A DNA stretch of 64,000 nucleotides from Isoetes taiwanensis (taxonomy: Eukaryota; Streptophyta; Lycopodiopsida; Isoetales; Isoetaceae): the NCBI GenBank assembly GCA_021234155.1, contig JAJEKV010000026.1, positions 4,639,244-4,703,243 on the forward strand. The letters run 5' to 3'. Both the position numbers and the translations under genes were made by a program. Numbering within the stretch: the stretch's first letter is position 1; each line of letters begins with the position of its first letter. Below, in pieces: positions 9,480 through 20,685 of this stretch. Below the pieces are notes generated by a model. It was not told where the DNA came from and ran no database searches. It was given only the letters and a program-made list of their open reading frames with translations.

Positions 9480-10826
9480 CAAGAAAGCCCAAGCAGATTT
9501 GAATTGTTGAAGGAAGCCTTGACAACCGCCTCGCCTTGACCCCTCGCCGGACCCGAGAAGGATAAGTTAGTGGCAACGGATGCAAGCAAGATAGCCACAG
9601 TGCTGATGCAGAAGATGCGGGTAAGAGCATAATAGCATACGACTCAAGGAAAATGAACGACGCCAAACGCGCGTTATCCGGACGATGATCAAGAGCTGCT
9701 AGCGCTTGTCGAGCATTGAGAATCGAGGCATTACCTCTTAGGGAGGAAATTCCACCGACACCGATCACCGTGAGCCTCCAATACGTATTCACGCAACCAC
9801 ATCTCAATCTGAGGCAGAGAAGGTGGATGGAATTTCTTGAGGAGTACGACTTTGAGATAGTCTACAAACCCGGGAAGCTTAATGTGGTAGCAGATGCGCT
9901 TTCAAGGCATCCACTGACAACCAGAGTGCACTGCAATGCAATCTCGACGCTCTTCAGTGAATTCGGGAAAAAGATAGAAGAAACCTTGCCAACGGATGAG
10001 GACTTCAAAGAAGTATGGGCAAGCTTGTCCAAGGAAGCGAGAACGGACAAGGAGAGGGAAACCTTCAAAAACTTTAAAAAGGAAGGTAACCTCCTATACC
10101 ATAAGAACAAGTTGTGCGTGCCGGAATCATCTGGAGTAAGAAAGTTGATCCTCCACGACACCCACAACAGCCCAATAGCTGGCCACGCAGGATTCATGAA
10201 GACATATTTCAAAGTGCGTAGCAGCTACTATTGGCCAGGAATGAAGAAACAGATAGCTCGCCACATCAAGGAGTGCCAGCTATGCCAGCAAACGAAGGCG
10301 TAAACAACTTCAATTCCGTGTTTTGGAACCATTAGTTGTACCAAACGCTAAGTGGGAGGTCGTCAAGATGGATTTTATAACAGATTGCCAAGAACAGTAA
10401 GAGGTAAGGATGCCTTGATGGTCGTGGTCGACAAGTTGTCGAAGATGGCCCATTTTGTGCCTTGCAGGACCACGGACACGGCTATGGACACGGCAAAACT
10501 CTTCACCAAAGAGATTTTCAGACTTCATGGCATGCCAAGGGAAATTATCTCCCACCGAGATCCGGTTCATCGGGCCTTCGGCGGGATCTCTTCACAACGA
10601 TTGAACGGTTATCAATGAGCACGCCTATCATCCACAAACGGATGGGCAAACAGAGCGTGTCAATAGAATTTTAGAAGACATGCTCCGAAACTATGTCTGG
10701 AACAAGCAAGGTATGTGGGAGGAATTTATTCACTTGGTGGAGTTTGCGTACAGTAGCACCAAGCAGGAATCAGCCCAAATGTCGCCGTTCATGATCAACT
10801 ACGGCTACCAATGCCTAACTCCAGAC
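9480..10826 (+). pseudogene. Ty3/gypsy RNase H and integrase N-terminal and catalytic parts (element A)
   Basis: RNase H remnants start near 9560 (LVATDASKIA). At 9830-9910 they give YDFEIVYKPGKLNVVADALS, the usual end of the gypsy RNase H. The integrase zinc-binding module follows: AGHAGFMKTYFKVRSSYYWP then CQLCQQTKA. A catalytic-core frame at about 10360-10900 contains MAHFVPCRTTDTAMDTAKLF, KEIFRLHGMPREI and, after breaks, WEEFIHLVEFAYSS. Several frameshifts separate these. At 10826 the frame is cut by a hAT insertion and resumes at 12695. Confidence 0.85.
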
Positions 10827-12686
10827 CAGGGTTGTTTTCGTACGCGTACGAAACAATTCTGGACGTATAGTACCTTATATTCTTTACAGTACGTCTCGTA
10901 CGTTACATAATGAGGTCAATTTTTTTTTTTTCTTTGGGTTTTACCTTAGCCCTAATGGTATTTTCGAGTCTCACATATTTCCTAACCCTAGCCGCCCTCC
11001 AAGCCGCTTCATGACTTAGGGTTCGCGGAATCGAGAGGAGTGCTTGCACAGGTTAAGGGCAACGAAGGAGCTTCTAATGCAAGATTGGCAGTGTTCTGAT
11101 GGCAGTTAGATGGATTTTTGATGTGAAGAGACTTTGAACAGAGGTCTCAAAAGGTTTAAACGATTTTTAGACTTCTCTTTTCATTTACATCATCCTCTGA
11201 TTCCATAAATCGGCATCTTTCAGGTTATTTGCAGTTGGGTTTAGTGGATTCGGCCAGATGGTATCAGTATTTGTGGCAGCAGCAACTTTGCTTCATTGCT
11301 TACATTCGAGGCTGGATTTGCTGCAAATTTTGAGTGCTTAACAGGTAAGGTATTGTTATATAGATATTTCTTTCCTTGAAAACGAGATAGCCAAGTTTCT
11401 TTTCATGTTTGAAACAAATAGTCAAGTGCCATTCATTCTCATTCTCATCATTATTTTTTTTGCAGTGCACTTAGAGATGTCAGCATTCCTCCTGATATTT
11501 CAGATCATATATGAGGTGATATTTTGATGCTTTACTTGTTTTTTATAGTTTTCCATCATGGACATCTCGGTCTTTTCTGTTTTTTTTCTATATATTATCT
11601 TTCTAGAATGGCTTTGTCACTGTTGATTGCATTTTTATTCTGTCAAAATGTAATTGTAATTTTAACCATAACATTATGTTGATATGGCAGCTTGTCACAT
11701 TAGTGGTTATAGTTGATCTATTATTCCATACTGTTATTGCACTGATCTGTTATAACTCTGAGATGCTTCAAAAGGAGGATAAACCAGTAGTTTAATGGCA
11801 TGGCCTTTTTTTAGGCATATTTCTTTTGCTCTATTATTTTTGGGTTGCGTGCTGCTGATTGATGATGGCATGTACTATTATACCTCTGTTCTGAAACTAA
11901 TACATTGGTAGTTATGTCTGTGCAGGCCCTATAGATTTTGTCTTTGTGGATTGGTTTTTAAAATAAGAAGCCTGTTCAATCTTCCCATGTCACTGGGGTA
12001 AGTTTTCTATCAAACATATGAATAAGTAGGAAAATAATTATTCCTAGAACTTAGTAAAATTTTGTTTCTGCAAAAGAAAACTCTCTTTCTGATTCAATTA
12101 TTTGTCATATGAGTTTATTTGTCTATATGATTGGAGTAGCCTAAATGCATATTCCATTTTGTTCAGGTGGCAGAAGCAGATCAGCTAGATAATTAGTTAA
12201 TATCATTGCCAGGAGTATCCCATATCAATATGGGAATTGATGCCAGGAAGCATCTAAAATAAACTTGTACCATAGAACAATCGTGGAAAACATTTTGTTT
12301 TGTATTAAATTCTAGAATGCTTGTTCTGAGTGGATCAACCTGAACAATCTTATCTATGGGTTGTTACTCAGATAATTAAACAATTGATATTAAGCTGTGG
12401 TCTTTTCTTTTCTACTAGATGCTTATTTGAGCTTGAACACTTGTATAATGTTTGTTTTCTTACTATTAACTGTCTATTGAATAAGTAACTATATAAATGA
12501 TGTTCAAAATGTATTAAAGTACTATATGTAATGTACGTCCGTAACGTACACTACGTACTGTACCTCAAATAAAACAACACAGAAATTACGTACGTAAAGT
12601 ACGAAAAAGCCCAAGGTCCAAAAAACGTACAGTATGTTAGAAGACGTACGGTACGCGAACCATACATTACGTACGTGACTACACTG
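10827..12686. mobile_element. Non-autonomous hAT element 1, inside the integrase
   Basis: The 1860-bp insertion is flanked by a perfect 8-bp duplication CTCCAGAC (10819-10826 and 12687-12694), the hAT signature. The left end is CAGGGTTGTTTTCGTACGCG; the right end, read inward on the other strand, begins CAGTGTAGTCACGTACG, so the terminal repeats are short and imperfect. Both ends are crowded with CGTA and TACGTACG. No transposase is visible. The interior has intron-like sequence with GTAAG and CAG sites (for example near 11344 and 11465), which could be captured host gene fragments, but I cannot identify a source. It is closely similar at its ends to element 2 at 23347-23996. Confidence 0.85.
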
Positions 12687-12694
12687 CTCCAGAC

Positions 12695-13314
12695 ACTTGG
12701 CACAATCCCGTGTCAAAAGTGGAAGTCTCCCAACAAATGCTGAGTGACATGCAGCAGCTCGTAGAAGAAGTACGGGGATATCTCCTAGCAGCAAGGAGTC
12801 GTCAAAAGAGCATCGCCGACAAGCATCGAACAGTCAGGCAGTTTGAAGTTGGTGACAATGTGTGGCTCAAAATCAAGGTGAAGCAGGCGAAGCTCCGCAT
12901 TGGGAATTGCAAGAAACTTGCTCCAAGGTGGGCTGGACCATTCAAAATAGTCAAGAGAGTGGGTAACCAATCCTACAGGTTAGACTTGCCAGCACACTTA
13001 AAGATCCACAAAGTCTTCCACGTGAGTTTGCTGAAGAAGCACACTCCCAACCCAGATGAAATCCTGGACACCCCAACGATGTTGGAAATGACAGAGGAAC
13101 AGTTGGAAATAGTTCCAGAGATAATTCTTGATAAAGCACAAGGAGATCGGAGTTCCTCCAATACTTGGTCAAGTGGAAGCACTTGCCGGTGGAAGACGCA
13201 ACATGGGTACTTAAAAGAGATCTAGAAAAACAGTACCCACAGTTTATGGAGCAATGGGACGGCAAAGTCATCTCCGAAGAAATCGGCTCAGGCATGTCGA
13301 TTTGTGTAGATTAA
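12695..13314 (+). pseudogene. Ty3/gypsy integrase C-terminus with chromodomain (element A)
   Basis: After the hAT insertion the polyprotein resumes with KVEVSQQMLSDMQQLVEEV and the integrase C-terminal region (VGDNVWLKIKVKQAKLRIGN, LAPRWAGPFKIVKRVGNQSY, HKVFHVSLLKKHTPNPDEIL). Near 13140 the frame shifts, and in the new frame FLQYLVKWKHLPVEDATWV is a chromodomain, followed by a tail ending in TAA at 13312. Chromodomains in this position define chromoviruses and steer integration towards modified H3 chromatin. The homologous region of element B is at about 56300-56590. Confidence 0.85.
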
Positions 13315-14136
13315 CAGCTTGCCTAGTTAGGTATAATCTACGCATGCAACCTATGAGGTAAGGGTTGCATGCGTTGTAACCGATGATGGGATTACTACGG
13401 TGATCTCTAGGACGTGGTGTAATGTCAATGTAGGCATGACCGCGGTGCCGCTTTGAAAGTCTACTTCTGTCCCACGGAAGTAGATGACCTCGAGAGAAAG
13501 GAGGTCATTGAGGAATGCATTGATAGGAAAAGCACCTCTAGCCCCATATATGTTTTGATAGGAGGAATCTGGCCTTCACGCCCCATATACGGGAAGGACC
13601 TATCCTCCACGCTGGGCAACTAAAGGTGTAGGCATGAGTGGCATATAGGCATATAGGCGCTGTCTCCACGGCCATAATGGAAGATTCACCCTCTTCCTAC
13701 GCCGGGAGATTAGCCATGCATCCATGTAGATAGGTGGGGTGGTCACCATATAACCAAAACTTTATAAATAATTAAACATGGTACTAACGTAGTGTGACCT
13801 GCAGGCCAATAGAGCGCTCCGGAGGGTTAGGAGGTCGGACTACGAAGACTTGCAACACAATTTTGTCTAAAGTGTTGCAAGAAATAAAGAGTACCTCGAA
13901 GAATAATAGTATATATAATAACTATGAGTAATCATTGTAAGAACATGCGAATAATTAAGCATTTGATTAAATAATAGTCAATAATGTCCTGTAAATATTA
14001 CCTTAAGGTAATTCTAATAAATGTATAAATGTAATCATAAGTATATCGTATGAATGAGGTTGATTGCAGGTTAAGCAGATCCCAAGGTGGGGAAACCCAC
14101 GATGCTGCGGACAGCATCAATTCAAGGTGGGGAGAA
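13315..14136 (+). other. 3' untranslated part and polypurine tract of element A
   Basis: No reading frame is supported here. The start resembles the matching part of element B near 56640-56740 (repeated GCATGC, then GATGATGGGAT). The last bases before the LTR, AAGGTGGGGAGAA, form the polypurine tract from which plus-strand DNA synthesis would start; element B has AGAGGGAGAA at the same place. Confidence 0.65.
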
Positions 14137-15618
14137 TGTGACGTTCCAGTACGATATACGGTCTCAAGACGATACTGTGCATCACGCCGCCACGCCTGCA
14201 TAATATCGGCGGTCCAAATGACGGTACCGACGTATACCCAAGCAAGGACGCCCTAGGGGGCAACTTGCAATGGTGCGCACACTTAGCAATGCTCGCACCT
14301 TTAGACCTTTAACCCGTTAAAGATAGACCAAGAGTCATGGGAACCCTAAAACCTAACTGATAGCCTACATAAGGCATCAAACCCTAACATTCCCCTTTTC
14401 ACCCACAGACCTTCCGAGCTCCGATTCGCGCGCCTGAGGAGTCGATTCCAACTCCCACGATCTGCCCGTACGCCCCAGCGTGTCAGATCGCCCTTCCGAC
14501 CGCATCTCAGAGACATGGACGCCTTCGGATCGAGAGGAGTGAACCAGGGATCAGGTATTTGGTCGATCAAATAGCATAAACCTTACTCCAGCCTTCGAAC
14601 CAGTAGGTTTAGCCTATTAGATCACCCCTAACAGCCAAGTAGATCCCGAGATTGATCTAACTAAAGAACCTAACTCTATGAGATAGATTAGTTCTTTATT
14701 ATTTATTATGTTGATATGATGGACGGATGGATTCTGTGAACTCATTGTATTGGGAAGGGGGGTAGAGACTTAAAGCTTAGTAGATGATGCTCCTAGTTAG
14801 TCCCTCTTAGTGCATTACTAGTTTTCGGCCTGTGTACAAGAACCTCACCTGGTTGTGGGTGAAGGACCAGACCGCCTGTAACGAGGTTCGTGTTCTGACC
14901 CTTGACCGATCCCTCTGGTGTGTAAGGCCTACCGGGGATCAGAGTGACTAGGTCTAATGGCTTGCCACTGAGTGTGGGCAAGGCATGGGCTCGACACCCG
15001 TGGGGTGGGGTTCACCTTCCAGTGGGTTAAGTCGAATAAGGGCAGTGGCCCTCTAGTCACCTTGGGTCAGCATGTAGACCTCGGGTGGGAGTGATCCCTA
15101 CCTGCCCCATCGGGCCTGGGGAGATGTAACCCAGGAGTAGCCCCTTTGGCTATGCACCCGGCGGGCTACAGTCGGGTCCCAACACTTTTCAACCTACTCT
15201 GCAAAGTGTGCACAGGAGGGGCGGATGGAGTGGACAACCCAATGCCATGTTCTTATGCCAAACAATCCATTGTCATGATTAAATGCGCAAGGAACTCGAG
15301 ACCAAAGCTTGTCACCCATCCCCGTATGTATGCGAGCCTTGGGTAGGAACTTCCTTTGTATCGTCTTTTCTTTGTCTAATGCACCACCCTTCGAGGTGGA
15401 TATCTGATGTATGTTACTGACGTGTATGTTTTACGCTTCCGCAGCTAGATAGGCCCCGAGGGAGACAGGGTAAAATGACCCCTTCATTCTTACCCATTGT
15501 GGATTCCAGAAGGTCACAGTGATCTGTGGAGGGCCCTGTATCAGTATGGAGCTGGTATGGGGGATGAACTCCTGTTTGTATACGGTACGGGCATCGTATA
15601 CGAGTAGGGGACGTCACA
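14137..15618 (+). mobile_element. 3' LTR of gypsy element A
   Basis: The LTR begins TGTGACGT and ends ACGTCACA, a perfect 8-bp inverted end, right after the polypurine tract. It shares blocks with the LTRs of element B, for example the GGCGGATGGAGTGG region at about 15220-15270 against about 50210-50260. Its length of 1482 bp is close to the 1.58 kb of element B. No matching 5' LTR was found upstream in the window, so the element is incomplete. The base after the LTR is already copia sequence. Confidence 0.8.
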
Positions 15619-16525
15619 GTGTTGGTTGGCTATTCTACAGAGGTCAAGGCTTACAGATTATATGCCTTAGACAATAGAATGCTCCTTCTTAGCCGAGATG
15701 TTGTTTTCAATGAAGATCTTTTGTATGGGGAAGCTATGGGCACTACAGCAGTCCGTGACACAGCTTTGGGTGTTAATTTTGATGAATTAGATGAATGGTG
15801 TGTGACTAATGAGAGTGCAAACAGTGCTGCACCATCTGGCTCATCCTCATCACCAGACCTTATGGGGGAGTCTTCCTTGTCTGATGAACAATTTCCAGAA
15901 GTTTATCCACTTGTTGAGATAGACAAGGTTGAACCAAGACGCCCATCTGCAGCCAGCATGCCATATCAGAGTGTAAATCGTCCTAACAGGGGCATCACTC
16001 GCTCATCTCAGTGCAAAGGCTGCTGCTGCAGTTGCATCATCAAGCATTCCCCGGAAAGGTCACAAAAAATTGCTTGTTACTAGTGCCAATTTCATGGTTT
16101 CGTCTGAAAGTCTTATTGTGGAACCTTCAACAGTTCAAGAGGAACTTAGCAGTACACATGCAGCAGAATGGCAGCAGGCCATGGATATGGAATATCAGTC
16201 ATTATTGAAAAATCAGACATGGGACCTAGTTGTTCTTTCCCCAGGCAAAAAAGTGGTCAGTACAAAATGGTTGTTCAAGCTTAAGAAGAATGCCGCTGGT
16301 CAGATAGAGCGATTCAAAGCCAGATTTGTTGCAAGAGGTTTCTCTCAACTTGTCGGGATTGACTTCACTGACACATTCTCTCCAGTAGTTCGTATGTCCT
16401 TCATTCGAACTCTTCTCGCCATAGCAGTCCAATGGAATCTAGAGATACATCAAATGGATTGCAAAGCAAGGGGGAGCAGATCGAAAAATTCCAAGATGCT
16501 TGATCGGATGCAGATCAAGGGGGAG
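15619..16525 (+). pseudogene. Ty1/copia polyprotein remnant
   Basis: The frame starts inside the region between integrase and reverse transcriptase (VGYSTEVKAYRLYALDNRML, SRDVVFNEDLLYGE). After a frame change near 16080 it gives the start of the copia reverse transcriptase: EWQQAMDMEYQSLLKNQTWD, STKWLFKLKKNA, RFKARFVARGFSQ and FSPVVRMSFIRTLLA. It stops at HQMDCK near 16470, where an internal deletion joins directly to the 3' end of the element. The catalytic YVDD region and RNase H are gone. The 5' half is missing because element A adjoins at 15618. Confidence 0.85.
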
Positions 16526-16721
16526 TGTTGGAAAGGATGATCTGGCATCCTTCCAGGATCGATGATCTGGCAACACAAGTCTGAAGAGTCATCACGCTAC
16601 AGTCGTAACCGTTCACATTTTGTCTGTTCATATAGCTACGGTGGGGCTTGTCCACTGATATAGATTCATCAATACAATTATCCATTGTGTTCTTATTCTC
16701 TCTGTGTCTGTAAATTCGTCA
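16526..16721 (+). mobile_element. Copia 3' LTR (probable)
   Basis: After the polypurine tract CAAGGGGGAG the sequence starts TGTTGGAAAGGATGATCTGG, a usual copia LTR beginning, and I place the end at TTCGTCA near 16721. The short length of about 196 bp fits copia LTRs. The 3' boundary is uncertain because no 5' LTR or target duplication is available for comparison. Confidence 0.5.
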
Positions 16722-18906
16722 TAGATGAGGTGGAGCAATTTTTACCGAGGTGATGCACATATAGGCGGATGGCATCATTTCATCACATCGGATAGAAGCA
16801 ACACAGTCTGACCATCCTCGTCATCTCCTAGTCTATTTTAGAGATGCCATTTCACGGCTACATATTACTGAGGCATGACAATCATCTTAACGGGACCACT
16901 TTTTTCTTGTAAAGACTAACCCAAGCATCTTGAATTTTTTTGCACGATATAAAAAGACTTATATTGATTGAACTCCCAAAGGCCACAAGACTTTTATTGG
17001 ACTTATCGTGGGAAGACCACTTTTTGAAATTGTAAATGCAAAAAGACACATATTGAACTCCCAAAGGCAAGAAGACTTTTATTGAACTTATTGTAGTAGG
17101 AAGCCACTTTTTCTTTTTCTTTTTTGGAATAAGTGGGAAGCCACTTTTTGAAATTGTGCTTTAGTATGATATAATCATGACATTTAAGTTATTATATATC
17201 TGCGTAATAAATTGGTTATTCAATTCCCTTGCATTTGTGAAATGGGATCCGGTTGTAACTTTTCTTTGGAAGAACAATCCAACTCAAATTCAAATTTGTA
17301 TATTTCAATTGGATGAGAAAAGTACAGAAATTTCTCGATAAAAGAAAAAAGTTTCCCCAGCGCCGCCTTGGACCTTTCGAAGAATAGATTCAAACGACGT
17401 GGCTGGCCCGTATGGATACATCAACAGTCAATTTGTGCTAGGGTGTCCTATACAAAATGCATTATGTTTTGAGTGAACCACATGAACTACTGGAAATATT
17501 ACCATAAATAGATGAGCGGAGTTTGATACCAGGCACAGTTGTAGAGGCAGCAGCAAAGGTTCTTAGGACAAATGATCATTATGAGAAAACCCAATTTCTG
17601 GTCTTTGTCACGTATGCCTCCATATCAAGATCACTTGCATTGCATAAAGGTGCTTCGAGTTCTAGAAGTAGAGCAAGAAATAAAATCATGACGATGGAAA
17701 CTCGCTACAAGACATAAAGCTACGGCTAAATCACAAACTCCAAGGCAACTTTAGTTTTTCAGATGGAGTGAAAAAGGGCTCTAAATTGGGGGAGTTCCTC
17801 CCCAGAATTTCCGGTTAAAGTTGTTAAAATCCGGTTTCTAAATAGATGCTGGAATATTTCCGGTCAAAATTTTATGAAATACTTGTTAAATCCGGCAAAT
17901 TAGAGGATATTTTCTTAGAAATCTGGTAAGTAGCAATAAAGCACGGCATTTTGCCGGTTTAAGCAAAATCTAATCTGGAGGCCTGGAGTGAAAGAGCATC
18001 TAAAATTTTTGCCTGCCATGTCATCCCAATTCTTGTTCCAATTAAATTAATAGGATTTTTAAAATTAATAGGATTTTCGTAAAAAATCCAGAAAATCATG
18101 TAGCTGGGATTGCCATGTGCACATGAAAGTGCCAAAAAGATGCTAATGGGGATATGCCTTATCCTAGGGTGGGGCAGCTTTTTGATCTAGTCGCTATTTC
18201 GGAGCCCACATGATTTAAAAAGCGCAACACCCGCTTAAATCTTTTATGGGCCGCAAGATTTGAACACGTCGCTTTGCCGGACAAGACAAAATGGACAGCT
18301 CAATGGCATGTAGCGGATGGGTATTTGTTTTTATGTTACTGGTTGCCAAGAATCACTGATTACTGTTATATTGTCGTTTATATAATTGATAAAATCTAAT
18401 AAGGAATTGCTCTATGTTACGCTAGAAAAGCATAAATAATGCAGCCTGATAATGCAAAACATGGAAATCAAAGGAATGGGATAGAGATCATCACCTCACT
18501 ACCTTGAATTTCCATGTCATGTCTCGGGTTCCTCTTCTTTGGCTAGTCTCTTCATCACTGTATGTATGTTAGTGGGACACTTACTAACACTCCCAGTATG
18601 TCCAACTCTGTATATGAGAATGGCAAAATGGGAACTGCATTTAGTACTACATGTCAATAAGCCCTATATGCAACTCATATCATACTGAAGCAGCAGCATT
18701 GGTGCTTGAGTATGTTAACTCTTTAAATTGCAGATGTAATTTTGCTTCAAAGCACAAGAAACGGGCGAGGCAGTTTCTAATGTGAGAGAAAACAAAGATC
18801 TTTAGCAATTGAATAAAGAACTCAGGTATGTTACAAGACTATATACAAAGCAAAATGTGGTGAATCTCCACAATTGCATTGGGCAAGTTATACCAATCAG
18901 ATGGAC
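16722..18906. other. Noncoding region with degenerate local repeats
   Basis: No supported gene. Positions about 16950-17160 contain imperfect copies of a unit built from GAACTCCCAAAGGC, AAGACTTTTATTG and GGGAAG.CCACTTTTTGAAATTG. Near 18045-18090 AATTAATAGGATTTT occurs twice. The last few hundred bases are downstream flank of the minus-strand transporter gene and probably include its 3' untranslated region. Confidence 0.5.
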
Positions 18907-20685
18907 TCAACACTCATTTCTGCCTTCCATCCCTTCCATGGTCTCCCATAGCTGCTCATTCATTGTCTCAGGTAGAAGAGTTCCCAGCATTGCTCCGCCA
19001 ACTGCCGCACCCGCAAAGATTGCAAATGGAAAAGATGCATGAATATGAGCAAGCACTACCACTAAAGGAGCTACCATTGATCCAAACTGCCCAGCTTGTG
19101 TTGTCACTCCCATGGCTGCATTTCTCACCTCTGTTGGAAATAACTCTGCAGTATATATATACACCAAGTTATATGTCCCTGCCATGGCAAATATTCCTAG
19201 TGCTCCACAAATGACACCTCCTATAGCCCTCAGGTCATTGCCATTTGAAGAACTTGAAGATGACAAAGGTTGAGCATACAGACCACAACCAACTATGCAA
19301 AAGACTGCACTAAAGAGAAATGTAGCAATGAGCATGGATCTTCTACCATATTTGTCCAGTAGCATTGCAGTTAGCGCAAAGGCGGGCATCTCTACAGCTG
19401 CATTTACAACCACACTAAGATAGAGATTGAATTTTATGTTTACAACATTTAAGCTGATGCCATAATATATAACTGATACTAGGAACCATATGGCAACCAT
19501 TATAACCATCCTCTTACGAGCGCCCTTATATCTGAACACATCCAGAATGCTTACTGCCTTCTCTTTTCTAGGTTCCCCTCCCAACCTACATTTTTCAACA
19601 TCTGAATCCAACTTTTCTGATGAATCTACCTCGCAGGCTATCGCAATTCCTGCAGGTAATATTCTATTATTTTTGCTGGCAAATGATCTCAGAACTTCTA
19701 TAGCTGTGTCTGATCTCCCCTGAACTAAGAACCATCTTGGAGACTCTGAGACAAAGGGCAATAGAAGAAGAGAGTAACAAAGAGCAGGGAGTGAGGTGAA
19801 AAAATAAAGGTGTCTCCAAGAACTTGAGAAATATGCCAATGCTGGAAGAAACATAGTGCCCACTGAGAAGAAATAAAAAGCAGACATCCCTACAGAACCT
19901 CTTTTGGATGGCCCAACTGGCTCTGTGGCTAAAACAAAAGAACAGAGACCAATTCCAGCACAACCAAAGCCTGTCATTCCCCTTGCTATCAGATAAAACC
20001 AGTAGTTTGGACATAGAGAAGTGAGGATTCCAAAAATAGCAGTGAGAATACAAGCTAGTCTCAACGCTCCTTTCCTTCCAAGAGATGAATCAGCTAGACT
20101 TCCAAATAACCCAGCACCTAATTCATATAAAAGCAAAGAGCATTCAATATTATATATATGCTAATTCAGAAAAAAACCAGATTTATTTGAGTCTCTAGTT
20201 CTATTTGCAAGGAAAAAATATATGAATCATCTTACATAGGAAAGAGGAAATAGCTTACCAAAAATAGCGCCCAGAAAAAAGATAGATCCGGCAAGACCTA
20301 CTTTGTATTCTTCCCCACAAATCAAATTCCATTCCGAAACTATTGATGACCTCTTTCCGACCCATTCCCACGAATTTCTATCCAGCTTACAAACATCAAA
20401 ATCTCTGTTACACATGGAACCCACACTGTAGGGCGATCCATTGCATTGCCAATCAGGCTGCCTGCCTGCAAATATTACCACAAACGTGTGCAGAGCTTCA
20501 AGACCCCAAGCCAAGCTCACTAGAAGGAAATGGACCAACTGGCCAGGTCCAAACTCGCCAACCCATTTTTCCAGAATCCTATCCACTGAAAGATTTTCTT
20601 CTTCGACTTCTGTGAAGATCTGCTGCTCTCGTTCAGGATCGACTTCCGACAACAGGGGAACGTTCAATTTGGAATCGAGCGCCAT
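18907..20685 (-). CDS. OCT: Organic cation/carnitine transporter, major facilitator superfamily
   Basis: The best intact gene in the window. Exon 1 is 20259-20685 (start in GCCATGGCG, donor GTAAGC) and exon 2 is 18907-20117 (acceptor ATTAG); joined they give 545 residues. The first membrane helix (FLLVSLAWGLEALHTFVVIF) is followed by a long extracellular loop with cysteines (C of QC, MC and VC), as in the OCT family. The loop between helices 2 and 3 carries GSLADSSLGRKG, the major facilitator signature. SPRWFLVQGR follows helix 6, and AELFPTEVRNAAMG precedes helix 11. About twelve helices are present. By homology with Arabidopsis OCT proteins it would move organic cations or carnitine across the plasma membrane or tonoplast; the substrate is not shown by sequence. 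The exact OCT subtype is not resolved. Confidence 0.92.

Noticed and set aside
13315-14136. A tRNA or structured RNA gene in the TACG/GCATGC-rich segment
   Set aside because: No cloverleaf or conserved A and B boxes could be traced; the segment parallels the 3' untranslated part of element B.
18907-19214. Plus-strand frames over the transporter
   Set aside because: Antisense to the last exon of the transporter, which has a complete family match on the minus strand.
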